Counted from the stretch's first letter, positions 8,917 to 19,018 are shown. The stretch: DNA of 64,000 nt from Novosphingobium sp. JCM 18896 (GCF_025938095.1 NZ_JAPCZF010000007.1:62001-126000), one strand, 5' to 3'. Made by a program: numbers and translations. Notes: a model not told the origin generated them from the letters alone.

Positions 8917-9117
8917 TCATTGCGGGAACAGCTCGACATGCGTTTCGCCGGTGCGTCCGAAATAGGCTGCGCGGCGCGCCAGGAAGGAGACAAGATAACC
9001 CGCACAACCTGCGGCCTTCACTCTCTCGCAGAAGCCAGCATAGGTGTAGTCGGGATTGTTCGATTGCGCCCATCGCACCAGCGCATCCACACTTTCGCTG
9101 TCGAACGCCTTGGCCAT
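8917..9117 (-). CDS. small DUF1398-like protein
   Basis: A 66-residue product starting at ATG 9117. The segment YTYAGFCERVKAAGCAGYLV followed by FGRTGETHVELFP has the pattern of DUF1398 (YbcV-like) proteins, in which 'F.E.v..l.aAGv..Y.vd...rt.tYyg.dGe.yve' recurs. The usual family length is about 130 residues, so this would be a half-length form. It is divergent from the MscS gene at 9187, sharing a 69 bp promoter region. Function unknown. Confidence 0.55.
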   Translation of the reverse strand: MAKAFDSESVDALVRWAQSNNPDYTYAGFCERVKAAGCAGYLVSFLARRAAYFGRTGETHVELFPQ

Positions 9118-9186
9118 CGCAGTGCGGAACGATGGGCGCGCTCGCTTCTTTACATCGCATACCCCCCAGTCGCGTTGGAGACAGCC

Positions 9187-10239
9187 ATGGCGCTCTTGGC
9201 CACGCTGCCGGACTGGCTTTGGCGTAGCCTCGTCATTGTCGTAGTCCTGCTGGTCGCAATAATCGTTTATCGTTCGATGGTGATCATCCTGCGTCGGATG
9301 CTCGCCAGGCACGACAACGGCATGACGGTCTTGGCGCGCCTTCAACGCCCCGGTTTCTGGTTCGTCATCGGCATTGCGCTGTCGCTGGCCCAGCCCGCGC
9401 TCGACCTCTCCGCGCGCGGTGTCGACGCGTGGAACCGCGCGGCCGGCATAGCGGTGCCGGGACTGCTCGGGTGGATGATCGTCGCCATTCTCGGAGCCAT
9501 CGCGGACATCCTGAAGGAGCGCGCCGACATCTCGGTCGCGGACAATCTCCGGGCCCGGCGACGCCGGACGCGCATAGACATACTCCGGCGGATCGCCGTC
9601 TTCGTGGTGGTTCTCGCCACCTTCTGCTTCATGCTGATGAGCATCCCCAGCGTCCGCAATATCGGCGTGACGCTGATCGCCTCGGCCGGCCTGGCGGCTC
9701 TCGCGGTCGGAGCCGCGGCGCAGCCAGCGCTCAAGAACCTGATCGCCGGGCTGCAAATGGCCTTTACCGAGCCGATCCGTATCGACGATGTCGTCATCGT
9801 GGATGGCGAATGGGGGCGTATCGAGGAAATCCGGCTGACCTACGTCGTCGTCAAGATCTGGGACGAACGCCGCTTGGTCGTTCCGATCTCGAAGTTCCTC
9901 GAAGAGAGCTTCCAGAACTGGACCCGGGAGACCAGTCAGATACTCGGCAGCGTGTTCTGGCATCTTGATCCCGCCACAGACGTCGAGCGCCTGCGAGCCG
10001 AGCTTGTCTCACTCGTCGAGGCCAACGAACGTTGGGACGGCCGCTTCTGCAATCTGCAGGTCACCGACGCGAAGCCGGAGGCGATCGAGGTTCGCGCGCT
10101 GATGACAGCCAAGGACGCATCGACGGCCTTCGATCTGCGATGCGACGTGCGCGAGGGATTGCTCCGCTTCATCCGCGCCGAAATGCCCGAGGCGATCGTG
10201 CGCCACCGCGCTTATTTGGAGCCAGCCTCGCACCGCTAG
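9187..10239 (+). CDS. MscS family mechanosensitive channel
   Basis: ATG 9187 is chosen because GGAG lies six bases upstream. The 350-residue protein has several N-terminal transmembrane spans (about residues 10-28, 56-72, 90-105, 135-152) and then the pore helix and beta domain typical of MscS: VGAAAQPALKNLIAGLQMAF near residue 178, then RIDDVVIVDGEWGRIEEI and LVVPISKFLEESFQNWTR. It is an inner-membrane channel that releases solutes on hypo-osmotic shock. The trehalose genes follow at 10293, in keeping with an osmotic role. A second, longer MscS-type channel is encoded at 43917. Confidence 0.93.
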   Translation: MALLATLPDWLWRSLVIVVVLLVAIIVYRSMVIILRRMLARHDNGMTVLARLQRPGFWFVIGIALSLAQPALDLSARGVDAWNRAAGIAVPGLLGWMIVAILGAIADILKERADISVADNLRARRRRTRIDILRRIAVFVVVLATFCFMLMSIPSVRNIGVTLIASAGLAALAVGAAAQPALKNLIAGLQMAFTEPIRIDDVVIVDGEWGRIEEIRLTYVVVKIWDERRLVVPISKFLEESFQNWTRETSQILGSVFWHLDPATDVERLRAELVSLVEANERWDGRFCNLQVTDAKPEAIEVRALMTAKDASTAFDLRCDVREGLLRFIRAEMPEAIVRHRAYLEPASHR

Positions 10240-10292
10240 GACGCCTGAGGTAAGGCGGAGCGAGGAACCTTTCATCGCGCGAGGCATTCCTG

Positions 10293-11156
10293 GTGCAGGG
10301 AAAAGGATGTTCTGCAAGGCCAGTCGCCGCTGCGAACGCGGCTTTCGTGTCCATTCGTCACCTTGCAGCGACATCACGAGGTATCGACATCATACGGGCA
10401 AAACCCAGTAAACTGGCCCATCCGGCCACCGATCTCCTGTCGGGAGCGAGCCTTTTTCTCGATCTCGACGGCACTCTCTTCGACATCGTCGCCGATCCGG
10501 CCTTGGTCCGCGCCGATGCGGCGCTCGAACGCCTGCTTGTCGATCTAGCTGAACGCCTCGACGGACGCCTGGCGATCGTCAGCGGCCGCTCGCTCGAACA
10601 GGTCGATGCGATGCTGGGAGACTGCGCGCAGGAACTCGCGGTCTCGGGCAGCCATGGCTGCGAGCATCGATGGCGCGGGATCCACGCCCGCCCCGACCGG
10701 CCCGCATCTCTCGACGTCGCCGCCGAGCGGCTGGGTACGCTCGCCGCCGCCGAACCTAGGTTGCTGCTCGAGCACAAGAGCTTCGGCGTGGCGCTTCACT
10801 ATCGTGCAGTTCCGGAGGCGGAAGGCGAGGTCCGCGAGCTCGCGGCGCAGCTCGCGCAGGAACTCGATCTCGCCCTTCAGCCAGGTAAGATGATGGTCGA
10901 GCTGCGTGTTTCGGGCGGCGACAAAGGACTCGCCGTCGAGCGCCTGATGCGACGTCCGCCGATGCGCGGAACGGTTCCGGTGTTCATCGGTGACGACGTT
11001 ACCGACGAGCCCGGCTTTGAAGCGGCACTGGCCCTCAATGGCCACGCGATACTGGTCGGGGAAGAGCGGCCCACCGCTGCACGGTACCGTCTGCCAAACC
11101 CGGCGGAAGTCAGGGCTTGGCTCGCGGATGCCGTAACGGCGGGCGCTGCCCGATGA
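10293..11156 (+). CDS. otsB: trehalose-6-phosphate phosphatase
   Basis: GTG start with GAGG eight bases before it. The 287-residue protein is a HAD phosphatase: nucleophile motif LFLDLDGTL near residue 56, IVSGRS near 95, and GDDVTDE near 232 for magnesium binding. It removes phosphate from trehalose-6-phosphate in the cytoplasm. The stop overlaps the start of the GH15 gene (ATGA), which in turn overlaps otsA, so the three are translationally coupled. The first 40 residues are not conserved in the family; a GTG at 10347 is an alternative start. Expression is probably tied to osmotic stress, as for other genes around. Confidence 0.95.
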   Translation: MQGKGCSARPVAAANAAFVSIRHLAATSRGIDIIRAKPSKLAHPATDLLSGASLFLDLDGTLFDIVADPALVRADAALERLLVDLAERLDGRLAIVSGRSLEQVDAMLGDCAQELAVSGSHGCEHRWRGIHARPDRPASLDVAAERLGTLAAAEPRLLLEHKSFGVALHYRAVPEAEGEVRELAAQLAQELDLALQPGKMMVELRVSGGDKGLAVERLMRRPPMRGTVPVFIGDDVTDEPGFEAALALNGHAILVGEERPTAARYRLPNPAEVRAWLADAVTAGAAR

Positions 11157-12949
11157 CCGCCACGCTCGATCTTTGGCCGATCGGTAATTGCCAGGTCTCG
11201 GGTCTGGTAGACCGTGCCGGCCGTCTCGTGTGGGGCTGCGTTCCGCGAGTAGACGGCGATCCTGTGTTCTCCTCGTTGCTCGACGCCGCGCCGCGCGCCG
11301 GCGAAGGCGCGCGCGGCTTTTGGGAGATCGATCTCGAAGACTGCGTCGAGACGACGCAATCCTATCTGCGCAATACGCCCGTTCTGGTCACCCGGCATCG
11401 CGACGCGAACGGAAGCGCCGTCGAAGTCGTCGATTTCTGCCCACGCTACCGCGAGAACGGCCGCATCTATCGGCCTGTGGCTTTCGCGCGGATCGTCAGA
11501 CCGGTGCACGGATCGCCGCGGATCCGCATTCGCTTGCGTCCGGCGCGGGACTGGGGCAGCGAATCGCCACCATTCACGCGCGGCTCGAACCACCTGCGCT
11601 TCCTGCTGGATGAGATCACGCTGCGGCTGACCTCGTCTGCGCCGATCGGTTGGATTGAGAGCGAAAGGCTGTTTCGCGTCGAGCGACCGTTGCACTTCTT
11701 CCTTGGCCCGGACGAGAGCTTCACGAGCGATCTGCGCATCGGGCTGGAAACCATGCTCGATCGCACTGTCGAGGAATGGCGCCACTGGGTGCGCGGGCTC
11801 GCGGTCCCACTGGAGTGGCAGGATGCCGTGGTTCGCTCGGCGATCACGCTGAAGCTGTGCCAGCACGAGGAAACGGGCGCGATCGTCGCCGCGCTGACCA
11901 CCTCTATCCCCGAGCATGCGGATTCGCAGCGCAATTGGGACTACCGGTACTGCTGGATCCGAGACGCCTACTATACGGTCCAGGCACTGAACCGGCTCGG
12001 CGCGCTGGACGTGCTGGAAAGCTATCTCGAATACTTGCGCAATATCGTAGAGAATGCCCGGGGCGGGCATATCCAGCCACTCTACGGGGTCGGCGGCGAG
12101 GAGACGCTCGAAGAGCGGGTTACGCCGGGGCTGACCGGATATCGCGGCATGGGTCCGGTGCGCGTCGGCAACCAGGCCTACGAACAGGTCCAGCACGACG
12201 CCTATGGGCAGATCGTGCTTTCGAGCACCCAGGCATTCTTCGACACGCGGCTCTATCGGATGAGCGGCGTCGAGGATTTCGAGGCCTTGGAAGCGGTCGG
12301 CGAGCGCGCCTGGCAGGTCTACGACAAGGCCGACGCGGGGCTCTGGGAACTGCGCACGAAAAGCAATGTCCACACCTATTCGGCGGCGATGTGCTGGGCC
12401 GCCTGCGACCGCCTCGCCAATGCCGCAACGGCGCTTGATCTCGGTCCGCGATCCGAATTCTGGCAGGATCGTGCCGAGGTCATCCGCGCGACAATCGAGA
12501 AGAGCGCCTGGCGTGAGGAGACCAGTCGCTTTTCCGCAACCTTTGGCGGCGATGATCTCGACGCCAGCCTGATCCAGCTGCTCGATCTGCGCTTCCTGCC
12601 GCCCGGCGATCCGCGTTTTCGCGCAACGCTCGTCGCGGTCGAGGACGGGCTGCGGCGCGGCAGTCACATGCTGCGCTATGCGACGGAAGACGACTTCGGC
12701 CTGCCCGAGACCGCCTTCAACGTCTGCACCTTCTGGCTGATCGAGGCGCTCGCCGTCACCGGGCGCATCGAGGACGCTCGCGCGCTGTTCGAGGAGATGC
12801 TCGCGCGCCGCACGGCTGCGGGGCTGCTTTCGGAGGACATCGATCCGCACACCGGCGAGCTCTGGGGCAACTATCCACAGACCTATTCGCTCGTCGGCAT
12901 AATCAACTGCGCAGGTCTGCTGAGCAAGCCATGGAGTACCGTGCGATGA
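11153..12949 (+). CDS. glycoside hydrolase family 15 protein (glucoamylase/trehalase type)
   Basis: ATG 11153 overlaps the otsB stop. The 598-residue protein has an N-terminal domain beginning TATLDLWPIGNCQVSGLVD and a C-terminal (alpha/alpha)6 barrel with RNWDYRYCWIRDAYYT (near residue 260) and LSEDIDPHTGELWGNYPQTY (near 560), both characteristic of GH15 and its trehalase-like branch. No signal peptide, so it is cytoplasmic. Placed between otsB and otsA, it could hydrolyse trehalose or an alpha-glucan and so balance the trehalose pool. Which substrate it prefers is not settled by the sequence. Confidence 0.93.
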   Translation: MTATLDLWPIGNCQVSGLVDRAGRLVWGCVPRVDGDPVFSSLLDAAPRAGEGARGFWEIDLEDCVETTQSYLRNTPVLVTRHRDANGSAVEVVDFCPRYRENGRIYRPVAFARIVRPVHGSPRIRIRLRPARDWGSESPPFTRGSNHLRFLLDEITLRLTSSAPIGWIESERLFRVERPLHFFLGPDESFTSDLRIGLETMLDRTVEEWRHWVRGLAVPLEWQDAVVRSAITLKLCQHEETGAIVAALTTSIPEHADSQRNWDYRYCWIRDAYYTVQALNRLGALDVLESYLEYLRNIVENARGGHIQPLYGVGGEETLEERVTPGLTGYRGMGPVRVGNQAYEQVQHDAYGQIVLSSTQAFFDTRLYRMSGVEDFEALEAVGERAWQVYDKADAGLWELRTKSNVHTYSAAMCWAACDRLANAATALDLGPRSEFWQDRAEVIRATIEKSAWREETSRFSATFGGDDLDASLIQLLDLRFLPPGDPRFRATLVAVEDGLRRGSHMLRYATEDDFGLPETAFNVCTFWLIEALAVTGRIEDARALFEEMLARRTAAGLLSEDIDPHTGELWGNYPQTYSLVGIINCAGLLSKPWSTVR

Positions 12950-14367
12950 ACCGGCTGATCGTCGTATCCAATCGGGTTCAGCCTCCCAGTGGCCAAGGCA
13001 CGGCCAACCAGGGCGGGCTGGCGGTCGCGCTATCGGCGGCGCTGCGCGAAAGCAACGGCGTCTGGTTCGGATGGTCCGGAGAAGAGACCGAGACTTTCAC
13101 CGGCCAGATCCAGTTCCAGAAGGCGGCCGGCGTCACCACCGCGACGATCGACCTGGAGAACCAGGATATCGAGGAGTACTACAACGGCTACGCCAATCGT
13201 ACGCTTTGGCCTCTGTTCCATTATCGTATCGATCTCGCTGAGTTCCAGCGCGGCTTCGCGGGCGGCTACGAAAGAGTCAACGCGCGCTTCGCCGACACGC
13301 TGACGCCGCTCGTGACGCCCGAGGACGTCGTCTGGGTCAACGACTATCACCTCATTCCGCTCGGCCGCGAGCTGCGCAACCGCGGATGCGCCAACCGCAT
13401 GGGCTTCTTCCTGCATATCCCGTGGCCGCCGATGCGGCTGCTGCTCTCGCTGCCCAGCCACCGCGAACTCGTCGAATCTTTGTTCGCCTACGACGTCATC
13501 GGCTTTCACACGCGCGATTGGCTCGATTCCTTTCTCCATTACGCACGCGAGCAGCTCGAGGCGGAAGTCGCCGAGGACGGAACCGTTCGCTATGCGGGCA
13601 GAAGCCTTCGCGCGATCGTCTGTCCGATCGGGATCGACAGCCAGGAGTTCATAGCAGCTACCCAAAGCGAGGCGGCGGTGCGGATGCAAGAGACGATGGA
13701 GCGCAGCGCCGGAGGCCGGCAGATGATCGTCGGCGTCGATCGGCTGGACTACTCCAAGGGGCTTCAGGAGCGCTTTCTCGGCTACGAAAGATTCCTCGCG
13801 AGCAATGCCGACCAGCACCAAAAAGTCTTTCTCCTCCAGATTGCGCCGCCTTCTCGGGGCGAAGTGCAGAGCTATCAGGAAATACGCGCCTCGCTCGACG
13901 CACTCTCGGGGCGGATCAACGGCGAATATGCGAGTGCCGAATGGGTCCCGATCCGCTATGTCAACAAGGGCTACCCGCGTGACCAGCTCGCCGGGATTTA
14001 CCGCGCGGCGAAGGTCGGCCTGGTGACGCCGCTGCGCGACGGGATGAACCTGGTCGCCAAAGAGTATATCGCGGCGCAGGATCCTGAAGACCCTGGCGTT
14101 CTGATCCTCTCGCACTTTGCCGGCGCCGCCGCGCAGATGAGCGAGGCTCTTCTGGTCAATCCCTACAGCGCGGAAGACGTGGCAGACGCGCTTTCGGTCG
14201 CCCTGGCGATGCCGAGAGAAGAGCGCATACGGCGCTGGCGCGCGCTCATGGAAGGGGTCTGCCGAGAGGACGTCATGTGGTGGCTGCGATGTTTCGTCAC
14301 CTCCATTGAAGGCGGGGAGTGCGGCGATGCGGGAGCGCCCGATCAGGAACTTGGGGCAGCCGCCTGA
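12946..14367 (+). CDS. otsA: trehalose-6-phosphate synthase
   Basis: ATG 12946 overlaps the GH15 stop (ATGA). The 473-residue GT20 enzyme joins UDP-glucose and glucose-6-phosphate. Visible are the N-terminal VSNRVQPP with GGLAVAL, the WVNDYHL segment near residue 130, FFLHIPWPP near 150, [15 protein letters not shown] near 265 and [16 protein letters not shown] near 363, all typical of OtsA. Length is normal for bacterial OtsA. With otsB it forms the complete OtsAB route to trehalose, an osmo- and thermoprotectant. Confidence 0.97.
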   Translation: MNRLIVVSNRVQPPSGQGTANQGGLAVALSAALRESNGVWFGWSGEETETFTGQIQFQKAAGVTTATIDLENQDIEEYYNGYANRTLWPLFHYRIDLAEFQRGFAGGYERVNARFADTLTPLVTPEDVVWVNDYHLIPLGRELRNRGCANRMGFFLHIPWPPMRLLLSLPSHRELVESLFAYDVIGFHTRDWLDSFLHYAREQLEAEVAEDGTVRYAGRSLRAIVCPIGIDSQEFIAATQSEAAVRMQETMERSAGGRQMIVGVDRLDYSKGLQERFLGYERFLASNADQHQKVFLLQIAPPSRGEVQSYQEIRASLDALSGRINGEYASAEWVPIRYVNKGYPRDQLAGIYRAAKVGLVTPLRDGMNLVAKEYIAAQDPEDPGVLILSHFAGAAAQMSEALLVNPYSAEDVADALSVALAMPREERIRRWRALMEGVCREDVMWWLRCFVTSIEGGECGDAGAPDQELGAAA

Positions 14368-14645
14368 TCGCTGTCAGTTCGCATCGAATCATTCCGCGGT
14401 CGACACGCACGGCGGCTATGATGCTCCAGATCAAGGGACGGCCGCTCCACGAGGCCCGGTCCTCAGACGCTCCGCATGCATGTATCCTTGTAGAACGGCG
14501 ACAGCTGCGTTAGGCGGCCGCATTCGCAAGGACCCGGTGGAATTCCGGGTGGCTATTCCGGCCGCTTATCCGCCGGACAACGCATGTCGCACTCTTGCCC
14601 GTCCGCGCCAGTTCGCGGCGTCCTGCGACTTCCGCTGGTATTTCC

Positions 14646-16124
14646 ATGACTTCCCAAGCTTTCGCTCGGTATTGCGCCGAATGGTTCGACAGCGCCGGCA
14701 ACGCCCGTCGCGACATCCTGGCCGGAATGGTGGGGACTTTCGCGCTGATCCCCGAGGTTATCGCCTTCTCGTTCGTCGCGGGCATCGATCCGGAGGTCGG
14801 GCTGTTCGCATCCTTCGTGATCGGCATCGTCATCGCCTTTGCCGGCGGCCGGCCGGCGATGATCTCGGGCGCAGCGGGATCGGTCGCGCTGGTCGCGGCT
14901 GCCCTCGTCCATAGCCATGGCCTCCAGTACCTGCTGGCGGCCACGCTGCTGGCAGGATTGTTTCAGATCGCCTTCGGCCTGATGAAGCTGAACGTGCTGA
15001 TGCGCTTCGTGTCGCGATCGGTCCGGACCGGCTTCGTGAACGCGCTCGCGATCCTGATATTCTCGGCGCAAGTGCCGCAGATGCTGAACGTGAGCTGGCA
15101 TACCTATGCCATGATAGCGGCCGGCCTAGGCATCATCTATCTGACCCCCAAGGTTACGAAGGCGATTCCTTCGCCGCTGATCTGTGTCATCGTGCTGACC
15201 GCGATCAGCATGGCCTTCCCCATGCCGATCCACACGGTCGCCGATCTGGGCCGGCTGCCGGCTACCCTACCGGCCTTTGCGCTCCCTGCGGTTCCATATG
15301 CCTGGCAGACACTGACTGTCGTGGCGCCTTACGCGCTGGCCATGGCCGCGGTCGGCCTGCTGGAATCGATGATGACCGCCAGTGTCGTCGATGACCTGAC
15401 CGACACCAACAGTTCGAAAGCACAGGAATGCACGGGGCTGGGCCTGGCCAATCTGGCCGCCGGCCTGTTCGGCGGCATCGCGGGGTGCGGGATGATCGGG
15501 CAGACGGTGGGCAACGTGCGATATGGCGGGCGCGGCAGGCTCTCGACCCTGGTCGCCGGGGTCTTCCTGCTGCTCGTCATGGTGCCGCTGCGGCCATGGA
15601 TCGCGCAGGTCCCGGTGGCGGCGCTGGTGGCGATCATGATCATGGTGTCGATCAGCACGTTTTCCTGGGCCTCCCTTCGCGATCTGGCCCGGCATCCGAA
15701 GCTCTCGGGCGCCGTCATGCTGGCGACGGTCGCCGTGACGGTCGCGACCCACGATCTCTCGATGGGCGTCGGCGTGGGCGTGCTGCTCAGCGGGGTCTTC
15801 TTCGCATTCAAGGTGACGCGCCTGATGCAGGTCCGTTCCGAATACTGCGACGCCACGGACACACGGACCTATGTCGTCTCGGGCCAGATATTCTTCGCGA
15901 GTGCCGAGATCTTCGTCGATCAGTTCGACCTGCGCGATACGGCCCGGACCGTGCGGATCGATCTTTCCGCCGGGCACCTGTGGGACGTCACGGCGGTCGG
16001 CGCGCTGGAGGACCTCGTCACCAGGATGCGTCGTCATGGCATTACGGTGGAGGTCATAGGGATGAACGAGGCGAGCGCGATCCTGGTCGATCGCCACGCT
16101 CCCCTCCTGGGCAATCCTGCCTGA
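14646..16124 (+). CDS. SulP family anion transporter with STAS domain
   Basis: Start at ATG 14646; an upstream extension to 14595 is open but lacks family similarity. The 492-residue protein has 10-12 hydrophobic spans in about residues 25-395, with GIDPEVGLFASFVIGIV, ISGAAGSVAL, the SulP-type SVVDDLTDTNSSKAQECTG near 260 and GCGMIGQTVGN near 285. A STAS domain follows (about 400-490, VRIDLSAGHLWDVTAVGALE). SulP carriers move sulfate, bicarbonate or other anions across the inner membrane; the specificity is not readable. It stands alone, 278 bp after otsA; that gap holds no recognised feature. Confidence 0.93.
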   Translation: MTSQAFARYCAEWFDSAGNARRDILAGMVGTFALIPEVIAFSFVAGIDPEVGLFASFVIGIVIAFAGGRPAMISGAAGSVALVAAALVHSHGLQYLLAATLLAGLFQIAFGLMKLNVLMRFVSRSVRTGFVNALAILIFSAQVPQMLNVSWHTYAMIAAGLGIIYLTPKVTKAIPSPLICVIVLTAISMAFPMPIHTVADLGRLPATLPAFALPAVPYAWQTLTVVAPYALAMAAVGLLESMMTASVVDDLTDTNSSKAQECTGLGLANLAAGLFGGIAGCGMIGQTVGNVRYGGRGRLSTLVAGVFLLLVMVPLRPWIAQVPVAALVAIMIMVSISTFSWASLRDLARHPKLSGAVMLATVAVTVATHDLSMGVGVGVLLSGVFFAFKVTRLMQVRSEYCDATDTRTYVVSGQIFFASAEIFVDQFDLRDTARTVRIDLSAGHLWDVTAVGALEDLVTRMRRHGITVEVIGMNEASAILVDRHAPLLGNPA

Positions 16125-16424
16125 GCAGCCGTTAAGCCAACGCCGGTCATCGCGACGTATACCTGCCGTCGTCAAAGGCAGGCATGTTTAGGGCTACTTC
16201 CCGTCCGCCAGAGCTGCACTCGCACGTTGCCCCGATGGCTGCGGCATCGGCATGGTTTCTAAGCAGAGGTCGGCCTGTCCATTGGGGTTTCGACACACCG
16301 CCTTTTCGCTCGAAGGGATGAATCGTTCCGGAAGCAGTTGGCTGCAAACTTTCCGCGCGGGCGGGCTTGCCCTGCAACCGTGCTCATATAATCTCCGCTT
16401 CCGAAAGAATTGGCCGATCAGCCT
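16125..16424. other. intergenic, no gene found
   Basis: About 300 bp between the SulP gene and the sensor kinase. The minus strand has open frames here, but they continue as antisense readings of the kinase gene and show no domain. No clear hairpin terminator or promoter was picked out. Confidence 0.4.
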
Positions 16425-17609
16425 ATGACTAGGGAGAAAACAGCCGGGAATGCGACGGGCCCCGAACGGGCTCGCGGCTTGTTCGCGACCTTTCCGTATT
16501 CGCACCCCCAAGGCAGGCTGCGCGAGCGCGTCAAGGAGTTGCATTGCCTCTACCGCGTCCTCGAGGTGACGTCGGACAAGGAGGCAGACGTCGAAGAGGT
16601 AGGCGCGCGGGTAATCGAACTTCTGATGGGAGCCTTTCTCTACGAAAACCGCACGGTCGTGCGGATACGGCTCGGCGACAAGGACTTGAGGTCGGATAAC
16701 TGGAAATCGCCTGACCTCGCCATGGAGGAGCCGATCTGCTGCGAGCGCGAGGAAATCGGATCGCTCGTCATCGGTTATGTCGACCACCAGGGCGCTGAGT
16801 CCGACTTCCTGCCCGAGGAGCACGACCTGGTTGCCGCGGTCGCAGCCAATCTCGGCAAGATGGCAGAAGATCGACTTCTGCTGGAACGGGTGCGGCAGGC
16901 TGAACGGAGCCGTGCGAGCGCGGAAATTACAGGCGTATTCGCGCACGATTTCAATAACCTGCTGACCGTAATCATGGGATCGGCCGAAAATCTGCTCGAC
17001 GACATCCGCGAAGGCGATCCCGCGCGCGAGCAGGTTCAGATGATAGGCGAGGCGGCAGTTCGCGGATCGGCGATCGTCGCGCAGCTGCTGGCGCACATAC
17101 GGAGCAGACCGCTGCCGCGGCAGGCCGTCCAAACCGCAGCGATGTTGCACGACATGGGCCGTATACTGGCGAGCGCGGTCGGCAAGGCCATCACGGTCGA
17201 GCTACAGATCGCGCCCGACGTCTGGCCGATCTGCGTCGATCGCACGCAGCTCGAAAATGCCTTGCTCAACCTTGCCATCAATGCGCGCGACGCGATGCCC
17301 GCTGGCGGCCGGCTCTGCATTTCGGCAACCAACGTCCGCGCCGAACGGGATCAAGACAATCTCCCCGACACGGCCATGGCTGGCGACCGCATCCGCATCG
17401 AGGTGAGCGATACGGGAAGCGGCATGACCGACGACATCGCGGCGCGGGCCTTCGAACCCTTCTTTTCGGCAAAACCGCATGGGACCGGTCTCGGTCTCAG
17501 CAGCGTCGCCGGCTTCGTCCACCAATCCGGCGGCACGATCGAGCTGTCATCCGAGCCCAATCATGGCACGACATTCCTGATATCCCTGCCGCGCGCCCAG
17601 ACTTCATAG
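16425..17609 (+). CDS. soluble sensor histidine kinase
   Basis: About 394 residues from ATG 16425 (TTG 16410 is an alternative; neither has a strong ribosome site). There is no transmembrane segment. Residues about 30-150 form a GAF-like sensing region; the phosphoacceptor histidine lies in FAHDFNNLLTVIMGSAENLL near residue 178. The ATPase domain has the N box NLAINARDAMPAGG near 285, the G1 box VSDTGSGM near 328 and GTGLGLSSVAG near 358. The HDFNNLL form is that of the hybrid kinase at 47764, so the two belong to one kinase group. No response regulator gene lies next to it, so its partner must be elsewhere. Confidence 0.92.
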   Translation: MTREKTAGNATGPERARGLFATFPYSHPQGRLRERVKELHCLYRVLEVTSDKEADVEEVGARVIELLMGAFLYENRTVVRIRLGDKDLRSDNWKSPDLAMEEPICCEREEIGSLVIGYVDHQGAESDFLPEEHDLVAAVAANLGKMAEDRLLLERVRQAERSRASAEITGVFAHDFNNLLTVIMGSAENLLDDIREGDPAREQVQMIGEAAVRGSAIVAQLLAHIRSRPLPRQAVQTAAMLHDMGRILASAVGKAITVELQIAPDVWPICVDRTQLENALLNLAINARDAMPAGGRLCISATNVRAERDQDNLPDTAMAGDRIRIEVSDTGSGMTDDIAARAFEPFFSAKPHGTGLGLSSVAGFVHQSGGTIELSSEPNHGTTFLISLPRAQTS

Positions 17610-17837
17610 ACCGGTTCACTACCGCCATCGACCGGCTTGCCATAGAGCGCACATCCTCTTGCCGCTGATCGGTAATGATCGAGGAGAAGTTTTGCGGCCG
17701 CAGTTTCAAAATCATAGGCGGTGCGTCAGCTGACAAGCAAAGCCCTGGCATCCGCGTGCGCGCTACAAACGTCGGGCAACGCCAGGAAAAGGTTGCCATG
17801 CTGATATCCGCAGCGCCGCTCGTCGAGGGCCGCGTCC

Positions 17838-18341
17838 TTACCGGCCAGCAGCCTGATATGCCTGCGGCGCCAGATCCGGCGCGTGCGCGGCGGGTGGCCT
17901 CGCCTCCAGGCGCGCGATCATGCGCTTCATTTCAGCGATCTCACGCCGCTGCGCCGCGATGATCCCGTCGGCAAGCCGGCGTACCTCGGGGTCGCGGATA
18001 TGCGCGCGCTCGCTGGTCATGAGGGCGATCGAATGATGCGGGATCATCGCCTTCATGTAGGAGACGTCGTCAACGGTCTCCTGGCTGCGCACCAGCCACA
18101 GCGAGGCTGCGAAGACGACCCCCGAGGCGGCGAGGATGGCGAGGTTGAGAGAGCGATTGCCGTACATGCGCCACATGAAAACGAGCATGATCATCGTCAT
18201 CACCGCGCCCATCAGCACCGACATCCAGACCCGGGTCTGACTGAACTCGACATGGTCGATCGCATAGGTGTTGAGATACATCAGGCCGAACATGACGATC
18301 GTGGAGGTGGCGATCATCGCGGCAAAGCGAGCATAGCTCAT
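17838..18341 (-). CDS. DUF305 domain membrane protein
   Basis: The 167-residue protein has three N-terminal hydrophobic spans (about residues 5-25, 38-57, 67-85) and a DUF305 domain with YMKAMIPHHSIALMTSERAHI near residue 95, followed by a heptad-like helix (LADGIIAAQRREIAEMKRMI). The HH pair in MIPHH and the methionine-rich helices are typical of DUF305, often found near metal resistance genes. The domain would face the periplasm. No metal operon is adjacent. ATG 18341 is the only good start. Confidence 0.9.
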   Translation of the reverse strand: MSYARFAAMIATSTIVMFGLMYLNTYAIDHVEFSQTRVWMSVLMGAVMTMIMLVFMWRMYGNRSLNLAILAASGVVFAASLWLVRSQETVDDVSYMKAMIPHHSIALMTSERAHIRDPEVRRLADGIIAAQRREIAEMKRMIARLEARPPAAHAPDLAPQAYQAAGR

Positions 18342-19018
18342 CGTCTGGGTTTCCCTTCGCAGGCGCTCAATCCGTCGGCTGTTTCGCGGCCCCCTCTCTC
18401 CTACAACGCCTGAGGGACCAGCGCGTTGCGTTCGGCCCCGCGAGCGCCGATCGGGTCGGCGGCCGACCAGAAAACCGCGCGCTCGTGACCGCCACCCCTG
18501 ACGTCGTCGAGGATTGGCGTTTTGGGTATCGTTTCAATCGTGTTCCGGACCTGGGCGAGCCGCTTACTGAGCGCCGCCGAGGATGCCATCGCCTGATCTT
18601 GCCCGCGCCGGGCACATGGCCTTCGCAAGCTGCCGCGGCCCTCTTTTGGCGCCGGCGATCTAGTCGAAATTGTCGGTACTATAGACGATGTCGCGCTCGT
18701 TTCCTTGCGGTCATGAAGCGAGATAGCTACCCCGCGATCTATCGCGCCTTCGCCTCCAATCTGATCTGGCGTCACATCGCTGCAGGGTTGGAGGTTTTCA
18801 GCCCAGCAAAAAAGAGGCCAAGACCATTAAAATCTCAAATTCCTCATAGACATACCCCCCCTAGTTTAGGCGACGTGTGACCGGATCTTTTCGCTTACGA
18901 TAACAATCCGTAGCCATACCGCTTTCGGAAAGGCGAAGGAGCGCGGTCCTGTCGCACATTCTCGCAGTATGGGCTCTCCGCCGGAACCGCAGTCCAAAGA
19001 AGTTCGGAAAAAACAGTC
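18342..19018. other. intergenic, no convincing gene
   Basis: This 677 bp stretch separates the divergent DUF305 and rodA genes. A minus-strand frame at 18401-18589 could encode 62 residues beginning MASSAALSKRLAQVRNTIET, but its ribosome site is weak and no family is recognised. Long frames in other registers overlap it. The AT-richer part at 18830-18950 probably carries the rodA promoter. Confidence 0.35.

Noticed and set aside
9120-9963. Upstream extension of the DUF1398-like frame to 9963
   Set aside because: This part is antisense to the MscS gene; only the last 66 codons look like protein.
10877-12850. 657-codon minus-strand open frame
   Set aside because: Lies opposite otsB and the GH15 gene, which have strong motifs; the frame itself has no domain.
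18401-18589. 62-codon minus-strand frame
   Set aside because: Weak ribosome site and no recognised family, with competing frames on both strands; left out as a gene.
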